Source: Aquabacterium humicola (lineage in GTDB: Bacteria > Pseudomonadota > Gammaproteobacteria > Burkholderiales > Burkholderiaceae_C). From it: a stretch of DNA of 64,000 nucleotides. The notes under the pieces were generated by a model. The model saw only the letters and a list, made by a program, of their open reading frames with translations. It did no database searches and was not told the DNA's origin. This document shows, in pieces, positions 25,368-33,000 of the stretch. How positions within the stretch are numbered: the first letter of the stretch is position 1; the number at the start of each line of letters is the position of its first letter. Position numbers and translations under genes: made by a program. Location: the NCBI RefSeq assembly GCF_030167915.1, contig NZ_JARGNB010000003.1:248001-312000 (forward strand), written 5' to 3'.

Positions 25368-26378
25368 TCACTTGCGCGAGGCGACTGCTGCCTGGACCAG
25401 CTTGTCGGTCCACTCCTTGCTGACCTCGGCCTCGAGGTAGCGGCGCACCGCCGGCTGCGACATCAGGCGGAAGCGGCTGCGCTCGCTGGCGTCGATCTCG
25501 GTCACCGTCATGCCCTTGGCCGACAGCACGGCCTTGGCCGCGAGGTCCTGCTCGCGCGTCATGTCGCGGTGGATCTTCTTGGCCCTCTCGATGCCCTCGG
25601 TCACCGCCTTCTTCTCGGCGTCGCTCAGCGTGCCGAAGAAGCGGTCGCTGACCAGGTAGGCGTGCAGGCTGTAGACGTGGCCATCGAGCGTCACGTGCTT
25701 CTGGTGCTGGTAGAGGCTGGCCGCCAGGATGTTCGTGACGCCGTTCTCCTGGCCGTCGGCCGTGCCCTGGGCCAGGGCGGCGGGCAGCTCGCCCCAGTCG
25801 ATGGCGGTGGGGCTGGCGCCGAGCGACTCGACCAGCTTGACGAACACCGGGCTGGGCTGCACGCGCATCTTCAGCCCCTTCATGTCGTCGGGCGTGCGGA
25901 TCGCGCGCTTGCTGTTCGTGAAGTGGCGGATGCCGTTGTCGGCGTAGGCCATCAGGCGGATGCCGGTCTTCTTGCGCATGTCCTCGGCGAGCTCCTTGCC
26001 GAAGGGGCCGTCGAGCACCTCGTAGGCGTGCGCGTGGTCGCTGAAGAGATAGGGCACGCCGAAGATGTTGAAGGTCTTGTAGACGCCGACGATGCCGCCG
26101 TCATGCACGACCGCCAGTTCCACAGAGCCGAGGCGCAGCCCCTCCATGACCTGCTGGGCGGGACCGAGCTGGCCGGCCGGATAGATCTCGACCTTCAGCG
26201 CGCCGTTGGTGGCTTTCTCGACGTGTTCCTTGAAGGCCAGCGCCGCGACGTGCTTCGGCTGGTCGGGCTTGGCCGGCTGGAAGTGGGCGTACTTGATGAC
26301 CTTCTGCGCGTGCGCGGGCAGCATCGCGAAGGTGGCCGCGGCGAGGGCGGCGAGGAAAGGCAGGCGGCGCAGGCGCAT
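25368..26378 (-). CDS. TRAP transporter substrate-binding protein (DctP family)
   Basis: A 336-residue periplasmic receptor with signal peptide FLAALAAATFAMLPAHA. DctP-family features are IKYAHFQPAKPDQPKHVAALAF, KGLKMRVQPSPVFVKLVESLGA (with the carboxylate-clamping Arg) and GQENGVTNI. It captures an organic acid and delivers it to the DctQM permease encoded just upstream on the same strand. Confidence 0.93.
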   Translation of the reverse strand: MRLRRLPFLAALAAATFAMLPAHAQKVIKYAHFQPAKPDQPKHVAALAFKEHVEKATNGALKVEIYPAGQLGPAQQVMEGLRLGSVELAVVHDGGIVGVYKTFNIFGVPYLFSDHAHAYEVLDGPFGKELAEDMRKKTGIRLMAYADNGIRHFTNSKRAIRTPDDMKGLKMRVQPSPVFVKLVESLGASPTAIDWGELPAALAQGTADGQENGVTNILAASLYQHQKHVTLDGHVYSLHAYLVSDRFFGTLSDAEKKAVTEGIERAKKIHRDMTREQDLAAKAVLSAKGMTVTEIDASERSRFRLMSQPAVRRYLEAEVSKEWTDKLVQAAVASRK

Positions 26379-26439
26379 ACGATGATCCTTCGTTGGACGA
26401 TGAAAAGAGGGGCCGCAGGCCCCCTTCGGGGGGATCGGT

Positions 26440-27729
26440 TCAGTGGCGGTAGCCGAGCAGGCCGGGCAGCCACGTCGACAGGGTGGGCACGTAGGTGAGC
26501 AGCCCCAGCACGACGAGCAGCGCGAAGAGCATCGGCTTCGCCTCGCGCACCATCGGGCCCATCTTCACGCCCGAGACGATCGAGGTGACGAAGAGCAGAC
26601 CGCCCACGGGCGGCGTGATCATTCCGAGCGTCAGGTTGACGATGACGACGATCGCGAAGTGCAGCGGATTCAGGCCCGCGGCCTCGGCCAGCGGCGCGAG
26701 GATCGGCACCATGATCATCACGCCCGGCAGCGGCTCGATGAAGATGCCCACCAGCAGCAGCAGCACATTGATCGCCAGCAGCAGCAGGCCCGGCGACAGC
26801 TGCAGCGCGGCGATCCAGGACGCCACCTGCTGCGGGATCTGGCCGACCGTGAGCACCCACGCAAAGACCGCCGACGTCGCCACGATGAAGAGGATGGACG
26901 CGGTCATCAGGGCCGTGCGAAACAGGATCGCCGGCAGCATGTGCCAGTGCAGCGTGCGGTAGACGAAGCGGCCGACGACGAGGGCGTAGGCCACGGCGGC
27001 AGCCGATGCCTCGGTGGGCGTGAAGATGCCGAAGTGGATGCCGCCGAGGATGATGGCCGGCAACATCAGCGCCGGCAGGGCGCGCAGGAACAGGTGCAGC
27101 AGCGGCGTGAGGTCCAGCAGCTCGGGTGGCGAACGGTAGCCCCGGCGCACGCTGATCACATGGTTCACCACCGCGAGCGACAGCGCGATCAGCAGGCCCG
27201 GCACCACGCCGGCCAGGAACAGGCCGGTCACGGTCACGCTGTTGTCGGTCAGCGCGTAGATGATCATGATGATCGACGGCGGAATGATCGGCCCGACGAT
27301 CGCGGTCGATGCGGTCAGCGCGGCGGCGTAGGCATCGCCGTAGCCGGCCTTCTTCATCATGCGGATCAGCATCGCGCCGGGTCCGGCGGCATCGGCCAGC
27401 GCCGAGCCGCTGATGCCGGAGAAGAACGTCAGCGTCAGGATGTTGGCGTGCCCCAGGCCGCCGCGTCGGGCCCCGACCAGGCGCGCGGCGAAGCGCAGCA
27501 ACACGTCGGTGAGGGCGCCGCCGGACATCAGCTCGGCGGCCAGGATGAAGAATGGAATCGCCAGCAGCGGGAAGCTGTCCAGCCCGCTGAACAGGTTCTG
27601 CATGATCACAAGCGGCGTCATGCCCGGCTTCATCCACACCGCGACGCCGCCGGCGGCGAGCATCGCGAAGGCGATCGGGGCGCCGATGGCCATCAGGCCG
27701 ATGAATGCGATGGCGAGTGCGGCGGTCAT
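26440..27729 (-). CDS. TRAP transporter large permease (DctM)
   Basis: A 429-residue, highly hydrophobic protein with about 12 membrane segments. DctM hallmarks are PFFILAAELMSGGALTDVLL, ADAAGPGAMLIRMMKKAGYG and GMITPPVGGLLF. It is the sodium-coupled channel subunit of the TRAP system. It lies between the receptor and the small permease, in the common order Q-M-P on the minus strand. Confidence 0.95.
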   Translation of the reverse strand: MTAALAIAFIGLMAIGAPIAFAMLAAGGVAVWMKPGMTPLVIMQNLFSGLDSFPLLAIPFFILAAELMSGGALTDVLLRFAARLVGARRGGLGHANILTLTFFSGISGSALADAAGPGAMLIRMMKKAGYGDAYAAALTASTAIVGPIIPPSIIMIIYALTDNSVTVTGLFLAGVVPGLLIALSLAVVNHVISVRRGYRSPPELLDLTPLLHLFLRALPALMLPAIILGGIHFGIFTPTEASAAAVAYALVVGRFVYRTLHWHMLPAILFRTALMTASILFIVATSAVFAWVLTVGQIPQQVASWIAALQLSPGLLLLAINVLLLLVGIFIEPLPGVMIMVPILAPLAEAAGLNPLHFAIVVIVNLTLGMITPPVGGLLFVTSIVSGVKMGPMVREAKPMLFALLVVLGLLTYVPTLSTWLPGLLGYRH

Positions 27730-27742
27730 GTCGGGCGCCCTG

Positions 27743-28303
27743 TCACAGCGCCTGAGGGTCGAAGCCCTCGACGCGTTCCCATTCGCCGCTGGACACCCAG
27801 CGGCGGCTGACGAAAGCCAGGTGCGCCAGCATCACCGCGGCGCCCACCGGCAGGGCCAGGTAGACCTTGCCGAGCGACCAGCCGAGCACCGGCGATTCCT
27901 GCTCCCACGCAAAGGACGCGTAGTCCCATCCCAGCCACGCCATCGCGAGCAGGGTGATGCCGATGACGCCGACGATGCCGGCGCGCAGCGCCCGGGCGGC
28001 CGCCGCCGGCAGCGCGGAAGGCAGGCTGTCGATGGCGATGTGTCCGCCCACGCGCAGTGCCGGGCCGGCGCCGAGGAAGGTGGTCCAGATCATCATGTAG
28101 CGCGTTGCCTCCTCGACCCACGGGAACGAGTGCGCGAACGCATAGCGCGTGAAGACGTTGGAGATCACCAGCGCGGCCATCACCGCCAGCAGCGTGATCA
28201 GCAGCCAGCGATTGACGGCGCAGAAGGCGGCGTCGATGCGTGCGCCGCTGGAGCGGGATGCCGCGGCTGACGCGACCGGAGCGGGGGAGGGAATGTCGAG
28301 CAC
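27743..28303 (-). CDS. TRAP transporter small permease (DctQ)
   Basis: A 186-residue protein with four predicted membrane helices and the DctQ segments NVFTRYAFAHSFPWVEEATRY and GGHIAIDSLPSALP. It helps couple the receptor to DctM. It starts at GTG 28303 and is the first gene of the catabolic operon, right after the operator region shared with the GntR regulator. Confidence 0.92.
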   Translation of the reverse strand: MLDIPSPAPVASAAASRSSGARIDAAFCAVNRWLLITLLAVMAALVISNVFTRYAFAHSFPWVEEATRYMMIWTTFLGAGPALRVGGHIAIDSLPSALPAAAARALRAGIVGVIGITLLAMAWLGWDYASFAWEQESPVLGWSLGKVYLALPVGAAVMLAHLAFVSRRWVSSGEWERVEGFDPQAL

Positions 28304-28327
28304 GGCAGGTCCTTCGATGGATTCAAC

Positions 28328-28356
28328 GATATCTGATATGGCAGATGGTATGTACC
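28328..28356. promoter_or_regulatory. operator candidate for the divergent GntR/FCD regulator
   Basis: ATCTG (28331-28335) and CAGAT (28342-28346) form an inverted repeat with a 6-bp spacer, immediately followed by GGTA-TG-TACC (28347-28356). The stretch is AT-rich compared with its surroundings and lies in the 94-bp gap between the TRAP operon start and the regulator start, where a FadR/FCD-type autoregulator would bind. Confidence 0.5.
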
Positions 28357-28397
28357 GGGTTTTCCTTTAGACTCCGTCACCAACTGCACAGGCCGCC

Positions 28398-29048
28398 ATG
28401 AACGCTCCGCTGCCCCTCGAACGTCCCCAGCTGCTCACCGACCGGGTCTGCGAACGCATCCGCGAGGCGATCGTTCGTGGCGAGCTCAAGCTCGGCGAGC
28501 AGGTGTCCGAGGCGCAGCTGGCGCAGCGCATGGACGTGAGCAAGACGCCGGTGCGCGAAGCGCTGCTGCGGCTCAAGCGTGATGGCCTCGTCGAGATCCA
28601 CCCGCAGCGCGGCACCTTCGTCTTCCGGCTCGAGCCGGCCGAGGTGACCCACCTCTGCCGCTACCGCGTGATGATGGAGACGGCCGCGCTGCGCGAGGCG
28701 ATGCTGTCGAAGGCCGACGCCTTGGCGGCCGACATGGCGCGCGCGGTGACCGAGATGCGCAAGGCCGAGAAGTTGCGCGACCTGCAGGCGCTGGCCGGCA
28801 TCGACATGGTCTTCCACGGCCTGTTCTTCACGTACTGCGACAACCAGTACCTGCGCGCCGGCTACGAGGTCATCCGGTCCCAGCTGGTGGCGCTGCGCTA
28901 CCGCTCCCCCATCGGCAACGCGGTGCCGAGCCACCAGGTGCTGGTGGATGTCGTCAAGGCCGGCGAGGCCGCGAAGGCGGCCTCGATGCTGACGGAGCAC
29001 ATCCTGGAGAACGAGCCGCGTTATCGGGCCGCGTGCGGCGTCGCCTAG
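28398..29048 (+). CDS. GntR-family transcriptional regulator with FCD domain
   Basis: A 216-residue regulator. The N-terminal winged helix (LTDRVCERIREAIVRGELKLG, then MDVSKTPVREALLRLKRDGLV) spans residues ~13-78. The C-terminal all-helical FCD domain binds an organic-acid effector at a metal site that probably includes the His in FHGLFF and later His residues. It is divergent from the TRAP/catabolic operon and so very likely represses it until substrate is present. Confidence 0.92.
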   Translation: MNAPLPLERPQLLTDRVCERIREAIVRGELKLGEQVSEAQLAQRMDVSKTPVREALLRLKRDGLVEIHPQRGTFVFRLEPAEVTHLCRYRVMMETAALREAMLSKADALAADMARAVTEMRKAEKLRDLQALAGIDMVFHGLFFTYCDNQYLRAGYEVIRSQLVALRYRSPIGNAVPSHQVLVDVVKAGEAAKAASMLTEHILENEPRYRAACGVA

Positions 29049-29075
29049 CCAGCGTTCAAGACGGCGAGCCGGCCG

Positions 29076-29330
29076 CTACGGCCGGCCGGTCCCGGCGCAT
29101 CCGCCGGGCTTGTTCACGCGCTGCGTGGAAGCCGGGTACTTCAGCAGCGCGCCCGGCGGACGGCGCGGTCGCGCAAGCAGCTCGCCGCCGCAGTTCGGGC
29201 AGACGCCGGCGAGGCGCACGTCCGCGCAGTCGGCGCAGAAGGTGCACTCGAAGGTGCAGATGCGCGCCTGGGTGGATTCCGGCGGCAGATCGGCGTCGCA
29301 GCACTCGCAGTTGGGTCGGAGCTGAAGCAT
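29076..29330 (-). CDS. DUF1272 Cys-rich protein
   Basis: An 84-residue protein matching DUF1272. It has several Cys pairs, CECC, CTFECTFCADC and CPNCGGEL, that look like a zinc site. The function of the family is not known. It converges on the GntR gene and is the last chromosomal gene before the insertion-sequence block. Confidence 0.8.
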   Translation of the reverse strand: MLQLRPNCECCDADLPPESTQARICTFECTFCADCADVRLAGVCPNCGGELLARPRRPPGALLKYPASTQRVNKPGGCAGTGRP

Positions 29331-29446
29331 CGGAGCGATCCCGGTGGAGGTTCTGGGAGCACGCAGGCTACGGCCGATCGGCCAGTCGGGGAACGCCGGA
29401 TGCGGACAGGCGGCGGTCGATTCCGGACATTGCTGATCAGCCGCTA

Positions 29447-29451
29447 CAGCG
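29447..29451. repeat. left 5-bp target-site duplication (CAGCG)
   Basis: CAGCG directly precedes the left end TGTCAAGG of the insertion-sequence block. The identical 5 bases follow its right end at 31927-31931. Confidence 0.7.
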
Positions 29452-30239
29452 TGTCAAGGCCAAGTTGAAATGTCGCCCTGCTGGCTAAGTTGAAATGTCG
29501 CATCGGGGCTGAGCGCAGCGCTCGGTGCAGGACCTTGTCCACCGGCGGCGTGGCGGTCCGTCACGCAAACGCCGACGGTGGGCAAGTCCGTGTTCAGTGC
29601 GCGGTGAGGGCAGGGGTCGGCTTGCGCGGCGCAAACGTCGGTTTCGGCTTCTTGCCCGAGCACACCTCTTCGACGACAGCGCGGATGTCCTGCGCGGTAA
29701 AGGCGCGTTGCGTCTTGGTGCCGGGGCGCCGCTCGGCGTGGTTCGCATTGGCCGGCTCGCCGCGGTGCGTTCGAGACACCACGCTGCGCCGCCAGTCGTC
29801 ACGCTGCTCCTGAATGGCCTTGGCGACTTCGAGCGCCATGGCCAGGCGCTTGTTCTCGACCACAGCGCCGGAATCCAGGGTCGACAGCCGGTCGTAATTT
29901 CCGGACGGTCTCCTTGCTCAGCACCAAGCCGTGGCACTCGCGCAGCTTCTCGCACGCCAAGGTCGGCCCGAAGTCTTCGTAACGCTGCCGGATCAAGCTC
30001 ACAGCGCGCTGCGCGAGGCCAGGCTCGAGCTGGTTGTGGCTCGGCCGCCCACGGTTGCGTGAAACCACGCCCATGGGGCCTTCGGCCCGGTACCGCAACA
30101 ACAGCCGCTCAAGCTGCCTGCGACTTAACCGAAGCCGCCGCGCCGCTTGGCCCACTCGAAGCATGCGGTCCTCGACCGCCTGGATCGTCTTGAGGCGATC
30201 CACGTCGCGCATCGTCATGGTGATCACCACCGATCTACA
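29452..30239 (-). mobile_element. insertion-sequence copy B, deletion derivative
   Basis: Almost identical to copy A, but with two losses. The internal segment equal to 30690-31487 of copy A is replaced by the 4 bases at 29897-29900, and the segment equal to 31822-31921 near the right end is gone, leaving only the terminal CTACA. The left end is intact. Confidence 0.8.
29594..30218 (-). pseudogene. transposase remnant in copy B
   Basis: The N-terminal HTH part (MTMRDVDRLKTIQAVEDRML to LSKETVR) is present but joins, out of frame, to the C-terminal part (TLDSGAVVENKRLAMALEVA to ALTAH). The whole DDE catalytic core is missing through the internal deletion at about 29897-29900. It cannot encode an active transposase. 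Confidence 0.9.
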
Positions 30240-30244
30240 ACATA

Positions 30245-31926
30245 TGTCAAGGCCAAGTTGAAATGTCGCCCTGCTGGCTAAGTTGAAATGTCGCATCGGG
30301 GATGAGCGCATCGCTCGGTGCAGGACCTTGTCCACCGGCGGCGTGGCGGTCAGCCACGCAAACGCCGACGGTGGGCAAGTCCGTGTTCAGTGCGCGGTGA
30401 GGGCAGGGCTCGGCTTGCGCGGCGCAAACGTCGGTTTCGGCTTCTTGCCCGAGCAGACCTGCTCTACGACATTGCGAATGTCCTGTGCCGTAAAGGCGCG
30501 TTGCGTCTTGGTGCCGGGGCGCCGCTCGGCGTGGTTCGCATTGGCCGGCTCGCCGCGGTGCGTTCGAGACACCACGCTGCGCCGCCAGTCGTCACGCTGC
30601 TCCTGAATGGCCTTGGCGACTTCGAGCGCCCTGGCCAGGCGCTTGTTCTCGACCACCGCGCCGGAATCCAGGGTCGACAGCCGGTCGTAGCGCTCATAGG
30701 GCAGCACTCGGCCATCGGCCCGGATCTCCAGTCGCCCGTCCGGGTACTCCCAGACGTCGATGTAGCGGTGGATCAGCTTGCGGTTGTCCGGTGAATCGGC
30801 CAGCAGGTAGATGCGCTTCTCGTGCTGCAGCGTCAGCGACTGCGTTACTTTGCGCTGCGTGCGCCACGTGAAGACCTCGTCCAGGTTCTCGTCGCGCCGC
30901 ACCGGCCGGTGGGCGTCGAACGCGCTGCGCGGCTCCTTGCCGAAGCGGGCGTTGAAGTCGGCGGCGAAGTGCGGGGCGAAGGCGTTGGCTGCCTCCATCG
31001 TGGAGATCCGCCGCAGCCGCAGCTCCTTGACCAACCGGTCCTGCAGCGTGAGGTTGGCGCGCTCCACGCGGCCCTTGGCCTGGCTGGAGTTCGCTCAGAA
31101 GGTGTCGATGTTGAGCTCGTACAGCGCGCGCCCGAATTGCGTGGCCGAGCGGCCGAACTCCGTCGAGTCGCGCGTGGGCCGGAAGATCGAGGCCTTGTCG
31201 CTGTAGAACGCCACCGGCTTGCCGTAGCGCTCGAGGTACGCCCGCGCGGCCTCGAAGTACGCGAAGGTGGTCTCGGTCGGCGCGAAGTACAGCTGCATCA
31301 GCCGGCTCGTCGCGTCGTCGATGAACACCAGCAGCGTGCATGCCGCCGCGCGGTCCTCGAACCAGTGATGGTCGCTGCCGTCGATCTGGATCAGTTCGCC
31401 CAGGCACGCCCGACGGTTGCGCGGCTGGTGGATCTGCGGCGGTCGCTGACGGCGCGGTGTCCAGAGACCTGCCTGAATCATCAGTTGCCGGACGGTCTCC
31501 TTGCTCAGCGCCAGGCCGTGGCACTCGCGCAGCTTCTCGCACGCCAAGGTCGGCCCGAAGTCTTCGTAGCGCTGCCGGATCAAGCTCACAACGCGCTGCG
31601 CGAGGCCAGGCTCGAGCTGGTTGTGGCTCGGCTGCCCACGGTTGCGTGAAACCACGCCCATGGGGCCTTCGGCCCGGTACCGCAACAACAGCCGCTCAAG
31701 CTGCCTGCGACTTAACCGAAGCCGCCGCGCCGCTTGGCCCACTCGAAGCATGCGGTCCTCGACCGCCTGGATCGTCTTGAGGCGATCCACGTCGCGCATC
31801 GTCATGGTGATCACCACCGATGAACCTGTCGCACCCGCCATGGCCGTGCTCCCAGCTCCCTGGAAGCGGCCCAATATGCGACGTTTGAACTTTGCCCAAA
31901 CGCGACGTTAGAACTTTGCTCCTACA
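30245..31926 (-). mobile_element. insertion-sequence copy A, 1682 bp
   Basis: The ends are imperfect inverted repeats beginning TGTCAAGGC (left) and, read from the right, TGTAGGAGC. Each end carries two copies of a 15-bp motif: AAGTTGAAATGTCGC at 30255 and 30280, and its inverted relatives at 31878 and 31902, about 25 bp apart. They are probably transposase binding sites. The single gene is on the minus strand. Confidence 0.8.
30387..31805 (-). pseudogene. ISNCY-family transposase with an internal stop
   Basis: The frame would give 472 residues. It has an N-terminal HTH (VGQAARRLRLSRRQLERLL), a DDE/integrase core (QIDGSDHHWFEDR, FIDDATSRLMQLYF) and a C-terminal region ending PSPALTAH. A TGA at 31095-31097 follows YELNIDTF where related proteins usually continue with a Cys; TGC to TGA is a one-base change. 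Downstream the frame stays open (ANSSQAKGRVERANL). It is therefore a nonsense-disabled transposase unless the stop is suppressed. The Cys comparison is from memory of the family. Confidence 0.85.
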
Positions 31927-31931
31927 CAGCG
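31927..31931. repeat. right 5-bp target-site duplication (CAGCG)
   Basis: CAGCG follows the right terminus CTACA of copy A and matches the 5 bases before the left end of copy B. The stretch from here to 32088 is comparatively AT-rich and holds no gene. Confidence 0.7.
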
Positions 31932-32088
31932 AGCATCGCCAATATTGATTATGTCAAATTACTGTTAGCTGACGCCTCGTTCTTCGCTTGTCCGCCGTCA
32001 AGTCCGGCCCCGATTCACAGTCCAACAATGGGCGTGCCATCTCGCCGCTGTCCCTCGCCGGGGCGCCTTTCTACGCAGGAGGCCCAAC

Positions 32089-32328
32089 GTGGTTGAAGAC
32101 GCATCGCCGAACCGTCCCCGCTGGCGCTCGCCGTTCGGACTGTTCATGGTTGTTGCCGGCCTGGTCGGCGCGTACTACCTGCTGACCGAGCACCTGACCC
32201 ATGTGTCCCAGGCAGTGCCCTACCTCTTTCTCCTGGCGTGCCCGCTGATGCACTTCTTCCACGGCGGGCACGGGCACGGCCACGGCCACCATGATCAGCA
32301 ACAGTCAAAGGACCCTCAACCGAAGTAG
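32089..32328 (+). CDS. DUF2933 small membrane protein
   Basis: A 79-residue protein with two hydrophobic segments (GLFMVVAGLVGAYYLL and VPYLFLLACPLMHFF) and a His-rich end HGGHGHGHGHHD. It matches DUF2933, often found in metal-resistance clusters. The His tail could bind copper or another soft metal. An AGGAGG-type ribosome site lies just upstream of the start. It opens the copper module. Confidence 0.8.
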   Translation: MVEDASPNRPRWRSPFGLFMVVAGLVGAYYLLTEHLTHVSQAVPYLFLLACPLMHFFHGGHGHGHGHHDQQQSKDPQPK

Positions 32329-32371
32329 CAGGCACCGGCCAGCACTTCGCCCCATTCACCTGGAGACCTTC

Positions 32372-32629
32372 ATGTTCTTCGCTCGACTCCTTGCCGCTGG
32401 CGCGGTGGCCATCGTTGCCGTCTCGGCGTTCGCTCAGCCAGCGGCCCCCACGCCCTCCGCCAGCGCACCGATGATGGACTGCCAGAAGAAGGCCCGACAC
32501 GACCACGGTGCCGAGAAGGGAACGCCCACGCCGAAGTCCTCGGCCTGCGCAGACATGCCCGGCCCCGCGGCATCGGCCGCCAGGAAGAAGCCGCTGCACG
32601 ACCACGGCAAGATGCACAAGCAGCAGTAG
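32372..32629 (+). CDS. small exported His/Met-containing protein
   Basis: An 85-residue protein with signal peptide ARLLAAGAVAIVAVSAFA. The mature part is rich in Lys, Pro and His (KKARHDHGAEKG, KKPLHDHGKMHK) with two Cys. The ATG has GGAG 8 bases upstream. No family is recognised; the context suggests a periplasmic metal-binding protein. Confidence 0.65.
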   Translation: MFFARLLAAGAVAIVAVSAFAQPAAPTPSASAPMMDCQKKARHDHGAEKGTPTPKSSACADMPGPAASAARKKPLHDHGKMHKQQ

Positions 32630-32632
32630 GCG

Positions 32633-32926
32633 GTGGACAGCGCCGGGTTCGCGCGGTCCGTGAAGGCGGCCGAGCTGGCATCGGGGCTCGGCGCCATCGT
32701 CCTGGGTGCGGGGCTGGCCCTCGTGGCGCCGGAATGGCTGCGCACGTACGCGGTGCCGCTGCTCGTGGGCGGCCTGGTCGTTCACGGCATCGGCATGTCG
32801 CTGAAGTACCGCCTGGAGGCCCGCCGAGGGCCGGCCCTGTGGTGGGAGCGGGCGCTGTTCTGGCTCTGCTGGGCCTGCCTCGCCGGGTTGGCCCTCTGGA
32901 TTGCGCGAGGCATGACAGCTCGCTAG
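32633..32926 (+). CDS. small membrane protein of the copper module
   Basis: A 97-residue protein with two or three hydrophobic helices ([37 protein letters not shown] and [18 protein letters not shown]). It starts at GTG, 3 bases after the preceding stop, so it is co-transcribed with it. No function is known; similar small proteins accompany copper ATPases. Confidence 0.65.
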   Translation: MDSAGFARSVKAAELASGLGAIVLGAGLALVAPEWLRTYAVPLLVGGLVVHGIGMSLKYRLEARRGPALWWERALFWLCWACLAGLALWIARGMTAR

Positions 32927-32945
32927 GGTCGGCCCGCCACGGCTC

Positions 32946-32976
32946 TTGACCTTCCCACAACGGGAAGGGCGAGACT
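32946..32976 (+). promoter_or_regulatory. MerR/CueR-type promoter of the copper ATPase
   Basis: A -35 box TTGACC (32946-32951) and -10 box GAGACT (32971-32976) are separated by 19 bp, the over-long spacing used by MerR-family activators. The spacer carries the dyad CCTTCCC (32950-32956) and GGGAAGG (32962-32968), very similar to CueR sites. An AGGAGA ribosome site at 32988 and the ATG at 33001 follow. No cueR gene lies in the window. Confidence 0.7.
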
Positions 32977-33000
32977 GCATCAGGAACAGGAGAACGCGTC

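Larger units (their letters stand above)
29452..31926. mobile_element. tandem pair of one insertion sequence (ISNCY-like), both copies broken
   Basis: Two directly repeated copies of the same element lie head to tail: a shrunken copy (29452-30239) and a full-length one (30245-31926), separated by 5 bases (ACATA). Only the outer ends carry the matching CAGCG duplications. This arrangement is what insertion of a preformed tandem dimer would leave, with later decay of one copy. Confidence 0.7.

Noticed and set aside
30240-30244. ACATA as target duplication of copy A alone
   Set aside because: The bases after the right end of copy A are CAGCG, not ACATA, so copy A did not simply insert here by itself.
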